64,000 bases of DNA from an uncultured Sphingomonas sp. (GTDB lineage Bacteria > Pseudomonadota > Alphaproteobacteria > Sphingomonadales > Sphingomonadaceae), in contig NZ_CALMPA010000021.1 of assembly GCF_937871615.1 (NCBI RefSeq), positions 1-64,000 of the forward strand. The letters are read 5' to 3'. Both the position numbers and the translations under genes were made by a program. Positions 1 through 8,237 of the stretch are shown here, in pieces. The notes under the pieces were generated by a model that had not been told where the DNA came from, searched no databases, and saw only the letters and a list, made by a program, of their open reading frames with translations. Within the stretch, counting starts at the first letter, position 1; every line of letters begins with the position of its first letter.

Positions 1-310
1 GAGCGGCGGGCGCGGCTTCCTTCTTCGGCGCATCCTGTTTCGCAGGCGCTTTCGCGGGCGCCACTTCACCCTCGCCCGACAGGAGCAGAATGACCGTGCC
101 GACCTTCACGCCATCGGCGCCCTCGGCGACAAGGATCTTCTCCACGGTGCCTTCGTCCACGGCCTCGAATTCCATCGTCGCCTTGTCGGTCTCGATCTCG
201 GCCATCAGGTCGCCGGCCCTGACCGTATCGCCTTCCTTCACCAGCCATTTGGCGAGCGTGCCCTCCTCCATCGTTGGCGAGAGCGCGGGCATTTTGATCT
301 CGATCGGCAT
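1..310 (-). CDS. Lipoyl-domain subunit of pyruvate dehydrogenase complex (N-terminal part, cut by window edge)
   Basis: The visible 103 residues begin [17 protein letters not shown] and hold a complete lipoyl domain with the lipoylation motif [10 protein letters not shown] around residue 43 (the Lys carries the lipoyl arm), followed by an Ala/Pro/Lys-rich swinging linker that runs off the left edge. The domain shuttles acetyl groups between active sites of the 2-oxoacid dehydrogenase complex in the cytoplasm. In sphingomonads both the E1-beta subunit and the E2 acetyltransferase start with nearly this sequence, so I cannot say which of the two it is. The start is the ATG at 308-310; a universal stress gene is transcribed divergently 105 bases away. 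Confidence 0.9.
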   Translation of the reverse strand, partial: MPIEIKMPALSPTMEEGTLAKWLVKEGDTVRAGDLMAEIETDKATMEFEAVDEGTVEKILVAEGADGVKVGTVILLLSGEGEVAPAKAPAKQDAPKKEAAPAA

Positions 311-415
311 TCAATTCCCCGAGGAACGGTGGGTAGTTCCGATCGTCTCTCGCGCCGCACCCTTGCGCGGTCAAGCCCATGGGCCGATAACCGATCGCAT
401 TGGGGGGCATTGGTC

Positions 416-868
416 ATGCGCATCTATCTGACCGTGATCGACGATACGCCGGAGGCGGAAATCGCGCTGCGCTTCGCCGCGCGGCGGGCGGTGAAGACGG
501 GGGGCGGCGTCGAAATACTCGCGCTGGTGCCCAAGCAGGAGTTCATCGCCTTCGGCGGCGTGCAGGCGACGATCGAGGAGGAGGCGCGGCTCCACGCCGA
601 GGGGCTGGTGGCGAAGGCCGCCGGCACGTTGATCGAGGAATCGGGCCTGCGCCCGTCGATCACCGTGCGGCAGGGCGACGGGCGAAAGATCATCCGCGAG
701 GTGCTCGCAGCGAATCCCGATATCTCCGCGCTGGTGCTGGGCGCCGCGAACAATGGCGCGCCCGGCCCGCTTGTCGCGCATTTCGCCGCCGATCTCAGCC
801 TGTTGTCCGTCCCGCTGATGATAATCCCCGGCAATCTCGATCAGGCCGCGATCGACCGGCTCAGTTGA
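416..868 (+). CDS. Universal stress protein (UspA family)
   Basis: A 150-residue single-domain protein starting MRIYLTVIDDTPEAEIALRF, the usual Usp pattern: first beta strand, then a helix containing the E-A-x-x-A-L-R-F-A-A segment, and a late strand ALVLGAAN with a Gly-rich turn before the last strand VPLMIIPG. The nucleotide-binding G-x2-G-x9-G-S/T motif is only partly kept (GAANNGAPGP), so ATP binding is uncertain. The ATG at 416 is preferred over an upstream in-frame start at 329 because homology begins there and a purine-rich GGGGGG stretch precedes it. It stands alone between the divergent lipoyl gene and a peptidase gene. Confidence 0.85.
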   Translation: MRIYLTVIDDTPEAEIALRFAARRAVKTGGGVEILALVPKQEFIAFGGVQATIEEEARLHAEGLVAKAAGTLIEESGLRPSITVRQGDGRKIIREVLAANPDISALVLGAANNGAPGPLVAHFAADLSLLSVPLMIIPGNLDQAAIDRLS

Positions 869-920
869 TTCCCGGATGATGCGGCTTGCCTGAACGCGCG
901 CGCCGCGCCACCGTCCGCGG

Positions 921-2219
921 ATGCGCATTCTCCTGCCCCTCGCCGCCGCCACGCTGATCGCCACCCCCGCCGCCGCGCGCGATGCGCCATCGCCCGAGCG
1001 GCTGCGCGGCACGGTGGAAAAGCTCGTTTCGTTCGGGACACGGCATTCGCTCTCATCCGCCACCGATCCCCGGCGCGGGATCGGCGCGGCGCGCAACTGG
1101 GTGGCGGGCGAGTTCGTCGCGCTGTCAAGGCAATGTGGCGGATGCATCACCGTAGAGCGCTTGTCCCGCCGCTTCGTCGTCCCGCGTGCGCCCAATGGCG
1201 TGGTAATCGAGGACATTCTCGGCATCCAGAAGGGCACAGACCCCAACCGCTTCATCATCATCGGCGCCCACATCGACAGCCGCGTAACCGATGTGATGAA
1301 CGTCACCGCAGATGCGCCGGGCGCGAACGACGATGCCTCCGGCGTCGCGCTGGTGATGGAGGCGGCGCGCATCCTGTCGAAGGAGAAATTCGCCGCCAAT
1401 ATCGTCTATGTCGCTTTCTCCGGTGAGGAACAGGGGCTGTTGGGCGCCACCCTGCTGGCGCAGACCGCCAAGGCGCGCGGCTGGCAGGTCGATGCGATGC
1501 TCAACAACGATATCGTCGGCAATTCGGTCGGCCAGGGCGGGGTGAAGGTCGCCGATCGCGTCCGGGTTTTCTCCGAAGGCATCCGTTCGAGCGAAAACCT
1601 CGCCGAGCAGATGGAGCGCCGCGCGATCGGCGGCGAGGATGATGGGCCGAGCCGCGCGCTGGCGAAGGCGATCCGGGGTGTCGCGGGCGCCCTTCCGGGC
1701 GGATTCAACGCCTTCCTCGATCGTCGGCCCGATCGCTTCGGGCGCGGCGGCGATCACGAACCCTTCCTGCGTGAAGGCTATCCGGCGGTGCGCTTCACCG
1801 TCGCGGTGGAGAATTGGGATCGCCAGCATCAGGATCTGCGCACCGAGAACGGTCGCGCCTATGGCGACACGGTCGACGGCATGGATTTCGATTATCTCGC
1901 GAAGGTGACCGCGATCAACGTCGCCACGCTGGCGCGACTCGCGGCGGCACCGGCGGCACCGGCCAGCGTCTCGCTCGCCGGCGCGCTGGGGCTGGACACG
2001 CGGGTCACCTGGTCGCCGGTGCCGGGCGCGCACGGTTATCGCATCCACTGGCGCCGCGCCGACCAACAGGACTGGACCGATTCGCGCGACGTGACCGGCG
2101 CGACCGATATGGTGCTGAAGGAGGTGCCGGTTGACGATCACTTCATCGGCGTGTCCGCGATCGGCGCGGATGGCGCGGAGAGCATCGTCTCATTCGGCGG
2201 GCGCGCGCCGGCAAAGTGA
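921..2219 (+). CDS. Exported M28-family zinc aminopeptidase with C-terminal fibronectin-like domain
   Basis: The 432-residue protein has a cleavable signal peptide (MRILLPLAAATLIATPAAA) and an M28 peptidase domain. Expected di-zinc ligands are visible in order: H117 and D119 in GAHIDS, D137 in PGANDDASG, the catalytic E169 with E170 in FSGEEQGLLGA, D197 in NNDIVG and H279 in GDHEPF. From about residue 345 a beta-rich segment resembling a fibronectin type III domain (VTWSPVPGAHGYRIHWR) closes the protein. It probably trims peptides in the periplasm or outside. No clear ribosome binding site precedes the ATG, which follows the stress gene by 52 bases. Confidence 0.9.
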   Translation: MRILLPLAAATLIATPAAARDAPSPERLRGTVEKLVSFGTRHSLSSATDPRRGIGAARNWVAGEFVALSRQCGGCITVERLSRRFVVPRAPNGVVIEDILGIQKGTDPNRFIIIGAHIDSRVTDVMNVTADAPGANDDASGVALVMEAARILSKEKFAANIVYVAFSGEEQGLLGATLLAQTAKARGWQVDAMLNNDIVGNSVGQGGVKVADRVRVFSEGIRSSENLAEQMERRAIGGEDDGPSRALAKAIRGVAGALPGGFNAFLDRRPDRFGRGGDHEPFLREGYPAVRFTVAVENWDRQHQDLRTENGRAYGDTVDGMDFDYLAKVTAINVATLARLAAAPAAPASVSLAGALGLDTRVTWSPVPGAHGYRIHWRRADQQDWTDSRDVTGATDMVLKEVPVDDHFIGVSAIGADGAESIVSFGGRAPAK

Positions 2220-2329
2220 CGCGCGCGATCAACCTGAAGCGCGGCTGACCAGGCTTTTCAACGATCGTTCAGTTGCGATTCGGCAGAACGATCGGACGGG
2301 AGTGGATGCCTTGAGCGAAAGGAATTCAC

Positions 2330-2662
2330 ATGAACACGTCACGGATCGCCATGATCGCCTGCGCGCTTGGCGCAATTGCCGGGCTCAGCACCGCCGCCTC
2401 CGCTGAAACACGCTGGGGGCGCCATCATCCGCGCCAGCACGAGGTGCTGAAGCGCGCACATCACCAGATCGCGCGCATCAATCACGAGCGGCGCGAAGGC
2501 GAGATCACCGGCGCGCAGGCCCGCGCCGATCGCGCCACCGATCGCGCGATCATGCGGCAGGATCATGCCGATGCGCGCGCCAATGGCGGGTACATCACGC
2601 GCGCCGAGCAGCGCCAGTTGAATGCCGAGGAAAATGCCCAGAGCCGCACGATCGGCAAATGA
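2330..2662 (+). CDS. Small periplasmic His/Arg-rich protein of unknown function
   Basis: A 110-residue protein with an N-terminal signal peptide ending near ASAET, then a very basic, His/Arg/Ala-rich helical region (RHHPRQHEVLKRAHHQIARINHE). Similar small exported proteins of unknown role are common in sphingomonads; the pattern suggests an extended helix, perhaps binding metal or polyanions, but this is inference. A good ribosome binding site AAAGGA stands 6 bases before the ATG, and a strong terminator follows the stop, so it is probably a one-gene transcript. Confidence 0.65.
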   Translation: MNTSRIAMIACALGAIAGLSTAASAETRWGRHHPRQHEVLKRAHHQIARINHERREGEITGAQARADRATDRAIMRQDHADARANGGYITRAEQRQLNAEENAQSRTIGK

Positions 2663-2668
2663 CGGGAT

Positions 2669-2703
2669 CGCGCCTCGCCTCGGCAGCGGGCGGGGCGCGT
2701 TTT
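2669..2703 (+). terminator. Rho-independent terminator after the small periplasmic gene
   Basis: Arms CGCGCCTCGCC (2669-2679) and GGCGGGGCGCG (2689-2699) pair over 11 positions with one G-U wobble, with a 9-base loop and a TTTT run at 2700-2703. It ends the gene finishing at 2662 and lies at the tail of the convergent RcnB-like gene. Confidence 0.75.
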
Positions 2704-3398
2704 CAGCGCCGCCGCGGCTTGTGTCTGCGCGTTGCTCGATGCGCGGGCCTTGGCGTATAGGTGACTGTATCGCTGGCGATCGCAGGCCCCATTCGCTCCT
2801 TCCGGATGGTAACCGTCGTGATCGTGGGGGCGGGATAATAATAGCCGTCGGCGTAATAGCCCGGCGTCGTGCCGGTGGTACTCGTCGTCACCACCGTCGT
2901 TCCATCCGGGCTGCGCACGACGCTGGGCGGCGGCAACGGCTGCTCTCCATAATAACCTGCATCCAGGCCCGGCCCGTCGAGGCGATCCCAGTCCACCCCC
3001 GCAACCCAATCATAGACGCGGCCACGCGTGTCGATCAGCACCGCATCGTCGTAGTAACGCGACCAATTGTAGCCATAGGGCGGCTGCGGCAATCCATAGC
3101 CGCGCCAATCGCCGACATACCAATCGGGCGCGACCCAATAAGACGGCAGAACGCGGCCACGCGTCGGCTGACGATAGGCCCGCCAGCCGCCCGGCGCCCC
3201 GGCCCCGCCCCACCAACGCCCGTCAACCCGCCCACCCCAGCGGCTTTCGCGCCGGGGATGATGGAGCGGCGCTGGCGGTACGCCATGCCAGTCCCCGGCA
3301 GGGCCGCCCGGCCCCGGCACCGCGACGCGCTGGGCGCTGGCTACCCCGGCGGTGCCAAGAAGCGTCAGCGCGGCGACCGACAGGATCAGCGTGCGCAT
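2703..3398 (-). CDS. RcnB-family periplasmic protein
   Basis: A 231-residue exported protein: signal peptide MRTLILSVAALTLLGTAGVASAQ, then a Gly/Pro/Trp/Arg-rich region and, at about residues 85-140, the RcnB-type core (a W-V-x-x-D-W-Y-x-x-D-W-R-x-Y-G-L-P-x-P-P-x-G-Y pattern followed by DDAVLIDTRGRVYDWV). RcnB of E. coli tunes Ni/Co efflux in the periplasm; most sphingomonad members have no known role. The C-terminal third is Thr/Ser/Tyr-rich and ends in a basic tail. I start at the ATG at 3396-3398, which has GGGAGAAATGAC upstream and gives a clean signal peptide, rather than an earlier in-frame start. Confidence 0.75.
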   Translation of the reverse strand: MRTLILSVAALTLLGTAGVASAQRVAVPGPGGPAGDWHGVPPAPLHHPRRESRWGGRVDGRWWGGAGAPGGWRAYRQPTRGRVLPSYWVAPDWYVGDWRGYGLPQPPYGYNWSRYYDDAVLIDTRGRVYDWVAGVDWDRLDGPGLDAGYYGEQPLPPPSVVRSPDGTTVVTTSTTGTTPGYYADGYYYPAPTITTVTIRKERMGPAIASDTVTYTPRPAHRATRRHKPRRR

Positions 3399-3502
3399 GT
3401 CATTTCTCCCTGTTTTCAAGCCGCAACGATCAGGCAATCCCTGACGGATTGCTTACCATCCCGCCGGGGGAGTCTCCAGCACGGGCACTGTCCCGAATCG
3501 GA

Positions 3503-3985
3503 TCAGGCGATACGCTCCGCGATCAGCGCCACCAGCACCTCGCACCCCGCCGCATCCTCGGCATCGAACCGTCCGACATTGGGACTGTCGAGATCGAGCA
3601 CCCCGATCAGCCGCCCGGCGAACACGATCGGCACGACGAGTTCGGACGCGCTCGCCACGTCGCACGCGATATGCCCGGCGAAGGCGTTCACGTCCTCCAC
3701 CAATTGCGTCGCCCGCGTGCTCGCCGCCGCGCCGCACACGCCCTTGCCAAGCGGAATGCGGATGCACGCCGGCTTGCCCTGAAACGGGCCAAGCACCAGT
3801 TCGTCCCCGATCATGCGATAGAAGCCCGCCCAGTTGAGATCGGGCAGATATTGCCACAGCAACGCGGCGGCGTTGGCCATATTGGCGATCGCATCCGGCT
3901 CATTCGCGGTCATCGCGTCCAGCGCGCGCGTGAGTTCGCGGTACAGTTCCGCCTTCGATCCGGCGGCGATATCGAATTGATACAT
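3503..3985 (-). CDS. msrC: Free methionine-(R)-sulfoxide reductase (GAF domain)
   Basis: A 160-residue GAF-domain protein. The three cysteines of the fRMsr family are present with the E. coli spacing (10 and 24 residues): C74, C84 and C108, in KPACIRIPLGKGVCG and GHIACD. The enzyme reduces free L-methionine-(R)-S-oxide in the cytoplasm with thioredoxin and so repairs oxidative damage. It lies 104 bases upstream of the RcnB-like gene on the same strand and is divergent from arfB. The ATG at 3985 gives full-length homology; its ribosome binding site is weak. Confidence 0.9.
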   Translation of the reverse strand: MYQFDIAAGSKAELYRELTRALDAMTANEPDAIANMANAAALLWQYLPDLNWAGFYRMIGDELVLGPFQGKPACIRIPLGKGVCGAAASTRATQLVEDVNAFAGHIACDVASASELVVPIVFAGRLIGVLDLDSPNVGRFDAEDAAGCEVLVALIAERIA

Positions 3986-4073
3986 GCACCCGATCTAGGG
4001 CGGCCCGCCCGATCAATCCAGCCACACCCGCGCGGATGGCAGCCAAGCGGCCAAACTGCTACCAGCCCGCGCC

Positions 4074-4481
4074 ATGCTGCTGCGCGTCAACCATCGTCTG
4101 GAAATCGAGATCGAGGAATCCGCCACGCGTTCCGGCGGGGCGGGCGGCCAGCACGTCAACACGACGGACAGCGCGGTGATCCTGCGGTTCGATCTGGTGG
4201 CCGCCCCTTTGCCGGTAAGCGTCAAATACAGGCTCGCGCATCTCGCCGGCTCGCGGATGACCAGCGACGGCGTGCTGATCCTGCGCGCGGAAGGCTCGCG
4301 ATCGCAATATGACAATCGCGCGGAGGTACGCGCGCGGCTGATCGAACTGGTCAATCAGGCACTCGTCGTCCCCAAGAAACGCCGCCCGACCAAACCGACC
4401 AAGGGCTCTCAAAAACGGCGGGTCGAGGGCAAGAAAGCGCGGGGCGATATCAAGGCCGGGCGCGCGAAACCACGAGAATAA
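4074..4481 (+). CDS. arfB: Peptidyl-tRNA hydrolase ArfB (ribosome rescue factor)
   Basis: A 135-residue protein with the release-factor GGQ motif in SGGAGGQHVNTTDSA (about residues 20-34), which hydrolyses the peptidyl-tRNA ester on stalled ribosomes, and a long Lys/Arg-rich C-terminal tail (KKRRPTKPTKGSQKRR) that in ArfB enters the empty mRNA channel. The short length and lack of codon-recognition domains separate it from RF1/RF2. It is divergent from the fRMsr gene and convergent with the pseudouridine synthase, from which its stop is 7 bases away. Confidence 0.93.
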   Translation: MLLRVNHRLEIEIEESATRSGGAGGQHVNTTDSAVILRFDLVAAPLPVSVKYRLAHLAGSRMTSDGVLILRAEGSRSQYDNRAEVRARLIELVNQALVVPKKRRPTKPTKGSQKRRVEGKKARGDIKAGRAKPRE

Positions 4482-4488
4482 CGCCGCT

Positions 4489-5148
4489 TCATGCGGCTGG
4501 CGCGTCGAACCCCGCGCTCACGAAACGCTCGGGCCATGGCGCTGTTGCCGCGACATCCGCCTTGCCGGCGCGCGGCACGATCAGTTCGATGGCGTGGAGC
4601 ATCATTCCGGCTGGATGGGGGGTGCCGTAGAACGGGTCGCCGGTCACCGCGTGGCCGAGCCCTTCGAGCGCGTGGACGCGGATCTGATGCGTGCGCCCGG
4701 TCGCCGGGCGGAATTCGACGAGCGCGCGGCCATCGCGGGTATCGAGCAGCCGCCAGGCGGTGCGCGCAGGCTTTCCCTTCGGATCGGTGGTCATCCGCCA
4801 GCCCTTTTCGCGCGTCGATACCTTGCCCAGCGGCAGGTCTATCTCGCCCGCCTCGCTCTCGGGCACGCCATCGAGCACCGCGATATAACGCTTCATCACC
4901 GCCCCCGCCTCAAACGCCTGTTGCAAACGGGCGTGGGCCTTTGGGTTGCGCGAAAGAAGCAGACAGCCGCTCGTGTCGCGATCGAGGCGATGCACCGCCT
5001 GCGGCCAGCGGCGGAAGCCGAAGGTCAGGCTGTCGAGATGATTCTCGAGGCTGATCGAGCCATCGCGCGGCCGATCGACCGGCAACCCCGCGGGTTTGTC
5101 GATTACCAACGCCTCGCCGTCGAGGAAGAGCACCCGGTCGCCCAGCAT
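4489..5148 (-). CDS. RluA-family RNA pseudouridine synthase
   Basis: A 219-residue protein lacking an S4 domain. The catalytic motif HRLDRDTSG (about residues 52-60) has the Asp nucleophile that converts uridine to pseudouridine, and the later RTHQIRVH motif is also typical. The short form resembles the RluA/TruC group, so the target may be tRNA position 32 or 65 or 23S rRNA; sequence alone does not decide. The ATG at 5146-5148 is used because conserved sequence starts there and a longer reading would run into the promoter of the divergent peptidase gene. Confidence 0.88.
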   Translation of the reverse strand: MLGDRVLFLDGEALVIDKPAGLPVDRPRDGSISLENHLDSLTFGFRRWPQAVHRLDRDTSGCLLLSRNPKAHARLQQAFEAGAVMKRYIAVLDGVPESEAGEIDLPLGKVSTREKGWRMTTDPKGKPARTAWRLLDTRDGRALVEFRPATGRTHQIRVHALEGLGHAVTGDPFYGTPHPAGMMLHAIELIVPRAGKADVAATAPWPERFVSAGFDAPAA

Positions 5149-5195
5149 GACGCGCCCCTTGCCACCAAGGGCGCGCGGAGGCCAGAGAAAGCCGC

Positions 5196-5915
5196 ATGAA
5201 TCTGCGCCCCTTGTTCCTGATCCTGTCACTGCTCGCCGCGCCGGTGGAGGCGCAGGTCTGCGGCGGGACGAGCGCCAGCGTCGCTGCCGACGGGCGCGCG
5301 CTGGGGCATCTGCCTTATGGCGACGTGCCGGATCGCGATCTCGTCACGGCCCCGCCGGGGGTGGCGATCCTCGGCACATGTCGGCTGCGACCGGAGGCGA
5401 TGGCGGCGTTGCAACGGCTGCTCGCGGCGGCGGCGGGCGATCCGGCGGTGGAGGGGCAGCTCTATGCGCTGTCCTGCCATCGCTCGATCGAATCGCAGGA
5501 GGCGACCTTCTGCAAGCCGCGCGCCGAGGCGAGCGACGGCGATCGCTCGATCTCCGTCGCGCCGCCGGGACATAGCGAGCATGGCACCGGCTATGCGCTC
5601 GATTTCACGGTGCGCCCGACCGACGGCTGCCGCGATGCCGAGGCGTGCATGGCGGCCAAGCCCGCCTTCCGCTGGCTGCGCGAAAACGCGCCGCGCTTCG
5701 GCTTCGAACTGTCCTTCCCGCCGGGCAACAGCCAGCGCGTGAAATGGGAACCGTGGCACTGGCGCTGGGTGGGGACGAGCGCCGACGAGCCGGGCGCGGC
5801 ACGCGCGCGCTTCATCTTCGCGCGCGCCCGGCGCGAATTTCCGGCCGATCCGGCGCTCATTGACAGGCTTGCCGCCACGCCGGGCGGCGCGACACAGGCT
5901 CAGGCGAAGGAATAA
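5196..5915 (+). CDS. VanY-like D-alanyl-D-alanine carboxypeptidase (M15 family), exported
   Basis: A 239-residue protein with a signal peptide (about residues 1-19) and an M15B domain. The zinc site is visible: S127-x-H129-x-x-G132-x-A-x-D136 in GHSEHGTGYALDF, and E185 and H188 in KWEPWHWRW. Such enzymes trim D-Ala from peptidoglycan stem peptides in the periplasm; vancomycin resistance is not implied, as no vanHAX-like genes are near. Several Cys pairs suggest disulfides. Its last 16 bases overlap the end of the convergent dioxygenase gene. Confidence 0.85.
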   Translation: MNLRPLFLILSLLAAPVEAQVCGGTSASVAADGRALGHLPYGDVPDRDLVTAPPGVAILGTCRLRPEAMAALQRLLAAAAGDPAVEGQLYALSCHRSIESQEATFCKPRAEASDGDRSISVAPPGHSEHGTGYALDFTVRPTDGCRDAEACMAAKPAFRWLRENAPRFGFELSFPPGNSQRVKWEPWHWRWVGTSADEPGAARARFIFARARREFPADPALIDRLAATPGGATQAQAKE

Positions 5916-6688
5916 GCGTCCATCGCCAGCACGCCATAAGTGTAGCTGTGGTGGAGCCTGCTCGCCCGCGCGCCCTCCCCACCCGCGCCAAGCGCACCGG
6001 GGAGCGGCAGGAAGTGATCCGGCGTCGGATGGTTGCGATGCCCGTTCGGGCCAAGCGCGATCGCATCGAGCACCGCCGGCGTGTCTCCAGCGGCCAGCCG
6101 ATCATGTATCCAGTCGGCGAACGCGCTCACCCATTCGGGTGTCGGTGAATCGACCGTCCGGCGCCCGGCGAACACCTCGCGCAGGTTATGCGTCATGCTG
6201 CCCGATCCGATCACCAGCACGTTCTCCGCGCGCAGCGGCGCCAACGCGCGGCCAATGCGATAATGCCAGTCCGCGCCATGGGCCGTACTGATCGAGAGCT
6301 GGACGACCGGGATATCCGCCGCCGGCCAGCCAAGCAGCAGCGGCACCCACGCGCCATGATCGAATCCGCGCACCGGATCGGCCCGCACCGGAACGCCCGC
6401 CCCCTCGACCAGCGCGGCGACGCGCTCGGCGAGCGCCGGCGCGCCGGGCGCGGGATAGCGCAGACGATAGAGTTCGTCTGGAAAGCCCCCGAAATCGTGG
6501 ATCGTCCCCGGATGCGCGGCGGTGGTCACCACCGCGCCGGGCATGTCATAGTGCGCTGAGAGCATGACGATGGCGTCCGGCCGCGCCAGCGTTGCGCCCA
6601 GCCCGCTCAGGAAATCGCGCGCCGCGCTCGGCTCGGCAACGATCATCGGCGATCCGTGAGAGACGAACAATGCGGGCTGGGTATTCAT
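5900..6688 (-). CDS. DODA-type (LigB superfamily) extradiol dioxygenase
   Basis: A 262-residue class III extradiol dioxygenase-like enzyme of the YgiD/DODA group. Metal-binding histidines are expected at H11 (FVSHGSP) and H46 (LSAHYDMPG), with H111 (GFDHGAW) and the C-terminal HHSYTYG segment also conserved. The family opens catechol-type rings such as L-DOPA using Fe(II) or Zn(II) and oxygen. It is the third gene of a pirin, WrbA, dioxygenase series on the minus strand, which suggests handling of quinone/catechol compounds. The ATG at 6688 has GAGGA 7 bases upstream; an earlier in-frame start adds unconserved sequence. Confidence 0.85.
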   Translation of the reverse strand: MNTQPALFVSHGSPMIVAEPSAARDFLSGLGATLARPDAIVMLSAHYDMPGAVVTTAAHPGTIHDFGGFPDELYRLRYPAPGAPALAERVAALVEGAGVPVRADPVRGFDHGAWVPLLLGWPAADIPVVQLSISTAHGADWHYRIGRALAPLRAENVLVIGSGSMTHNLREVFAGRRTVDSPTPEWVSAFADWIHDRLAAGDTPAVLDAIALGPNGHRNHPTPDHFLPLPGALGAGGEGARASRLHHSYTYGVLAMDAYSFA

Positions 6689-6745
6689 GGCGATGTCCTC
6701 GAAAATGCGGCGCCGGTGCGCTGAACGACGCACCGGCGAACGACT

Positions 6746-7348
6746 TCATCCCTTCAGCTTCGCGGCGGTCTCGGCGATGCGGCGGCCCTGATAGCGCGCG
6801 CCGTCCAGTTCCTCCGCGCCGGGCTGGCGGCTGCCGTCGCCATTGGCGATCGTCGTCGCGCCATAAGGCGAGCCGCCGCGCACCTTGTCTACGCCCATCT
6901 GCTCGGTGAAGCCGTAATCGAGCCCTATGATCGTCATCCCCTGATGCAGCAGGTTGGTGATGATCGAGAATAATGTCGTTTCCTGACCGCCGTGCTGGCT
7001 GGCGGTGGAGGTGAAAGCGCCGCCAACCTTGCCGATCAGCCCGCCACGCATCCAGATGCCGCCGGTCGTATCCCAGAACGCCGCCATCTGGCTTGGCATC
7101 CGGCCATAGCGGGTCGGCGCGCCGACGATGATCGCGTCATAATCGAGCAGCGCCTCCGGCCCCTCGATCACGGGATGCGCGGTATCGGTCTTGAAATGCG
7201 CGGCCTTCACCACCTCCGGCGGCGCGGTTTCGGCGACACGGCGAATATGAACCTCCGCACCAGCGGAACGCGCGCCCTCGGCCACCGCGTCGGCCATCTG
7301 CTCGATATGGCCGTAGGACGAATAATAAAGAACGAGAACCTTGGTCAT
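6746..7348 (-). CDS. wrbA: NAD(P)H:quinone oxidoreductase WrbA
   Basis: A 200-residue flavodoxin-fold protein. The FMN phosphate loop is [12 protein letters not shown] near the N-terminus, and [16 protein letters not shown] and [13 protein letters not shown] are signature segments of WrbA. It reduces quinones by two electrons in the cytoplasm and so avoids semiquinone radicals. It sits between the pirin and dioxygenase genes on the same strand with short gaps (66 and 57 bases), consistent with one transcript. The ATG at 7348 is preferred over a GTG one codon earlier; GGGAG precedes it. Confidence 0.95.
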   Translation of the reverse strand: MTKVLVLYYSSYGHIEQMADAVAEGARSAGAEVHIRRVAETAPPEVVKAAHFKTDTAHPVIEGPEALLDYDAIIVGAPTRYGRMPSQMAAFWDTTGGIWMRGGLIGKVGGAFTSTASQHGGQETTLFSIITNLLHQGMTIIGLDYGFTEQMGVDKVRGGSPYGATTIANGDGSRQPGAEELDGARYQGRRIAETAAKLKG

Positions 7349-7414
7349 CACATTGCTCCCATCGGGAAAGGGGGTGCCGCCCGGCGGGGGAAGGCCGGGC
7401 GGCGGGGGAAGGAA

Positions 7415-8143
7415 TTATTCGGAATCGACGAGCACAAGCTCCGCATCCTCCTCGGCGGTGATCGTGAAGCTGCGGCCACCAGACAGCGCCGCGCCGTCTC
7501 GCGCCCCGAACGCCTCGCCATTGATCTCGATCCGCCCGGTGGCGGGGACGAGATAGGCATGGCGCCCCTCGCCCAGATCATAGCTGACCGTCTCGCCGGC
7601 CTTCAGCGTCGCGCCCATCACACGGGCGTCGGCGCGGATCGGCAGCGCGCCCGCGTCCTCGGCAAACCCGCTCGCCAGCGTGACGAAACGGCCCGAACGA
7701 TCCCCTTTGGGAAACGGCTTGGCGCCCCAACTCGGGCTGCCGCCACTCGCGCGCGGCATGATCCAGATCTGGAACAAGGTGGTCGGCTCATCCTCCAGAT
7801 TATATTCGGCGTGGCGGACGCCCGAGCCAGCGCTCATCACCTGCACGTCGCCAGCCGCGGTGCGGCCGCGATTGCCCATCGAATCCTGATGGGTGATCGC
7901 GCCGGTGCGAACATAGGTGATGATCTCCATGTCGCGATGCGGATGCGGCGGGAAGCCGTTCTGCGGGGCGATCAGATCATCGTTCCACACGCGGATCGCG
8001 CCCCAGCCCATCCGGGCGGGATCGTAATAATCGGCGAACGAGAAATGATGACGGGCATCGAGCCAGCCGTGATTGGCGTGGCCCAGGCTTTCGAACGGGC
8101 GGCGTTCGATGCCGCTATTGGCCTTTGTCAGTGTGTCGGTCAT
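7415..8143 (-). CDS. Pirin family protein (bicupin)
   Basis: A 242-residue pirin with the N-cupin metal site H67-x-H69 (FPPHPHRDME) and H111-x-E113 (GVRHAEYN), then a second cupin domain. Bacterial pirins of this group bind iron, and some have quercetinase activity. It is first in the pirin-wrbA-dioxygenase series and divergent from a LysR regulator, so flavonoid or quinone response is a reasonable guess. The ATG at 8141-8143 has an ideal GGAGG six bases upstream; longer readings include unconserved residues encoded in the intergenic operator. Confidence 0.9.
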   Translation of the reverse strand: MTDTLTKANSGIERRPFESLGHANHGWLDARHHFSFADYYDPARMGWGAIRVWNDDLIAPQNGFPPHPHRDMEIITYVRTGAITHQDSMGNRGRTAAGDVQVMSAGSGVRHAEYNLEDEPTTLFQIWIMPRASGGSPSWGAKPFPKGDRSGRFVTLASGFAEDAGALPIRADARVMGATLKAGETVSYDLGEGRHAYLVPATGRIEINGEAFGARDGAALSGGRSFTITAEEDAELVLVDSE

Positions 8144-8196
8144 GGCAACCTCCATTGCTTGACCGGAAGATAGGCCGGCGCGATGATCGCGAAAAC

Positions 8197-8222
8197 GGAA
8201 ACGAATGAAACGGATCGTTTCC
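8197..8222. promoter_or_regulatory. Candidate LysR operator between pirin and lysR genes
   Basis: Perfect 8-base arms GGAAACGA (8197-8204) and TCGTTTCC (8215-8222) flank a 10-base spacer that contains a further GAAACGG copy. It lies in the 94-base divergent intergenic region, 16 bases before the LysR start, where LysR regulators usually bind and autoregulate. Confidence 0.5.
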
Positions 8223-8237
8223 AAAATGGAGCATAAG

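Noticed and set aside
5196-5915. VanY-like protein as part of a vancomycin resistance cluster
   Set aside because: No vanH, vanA, vanX or two-component regulator is near; such peptidases are common in Gram-negative envelope maintenance.
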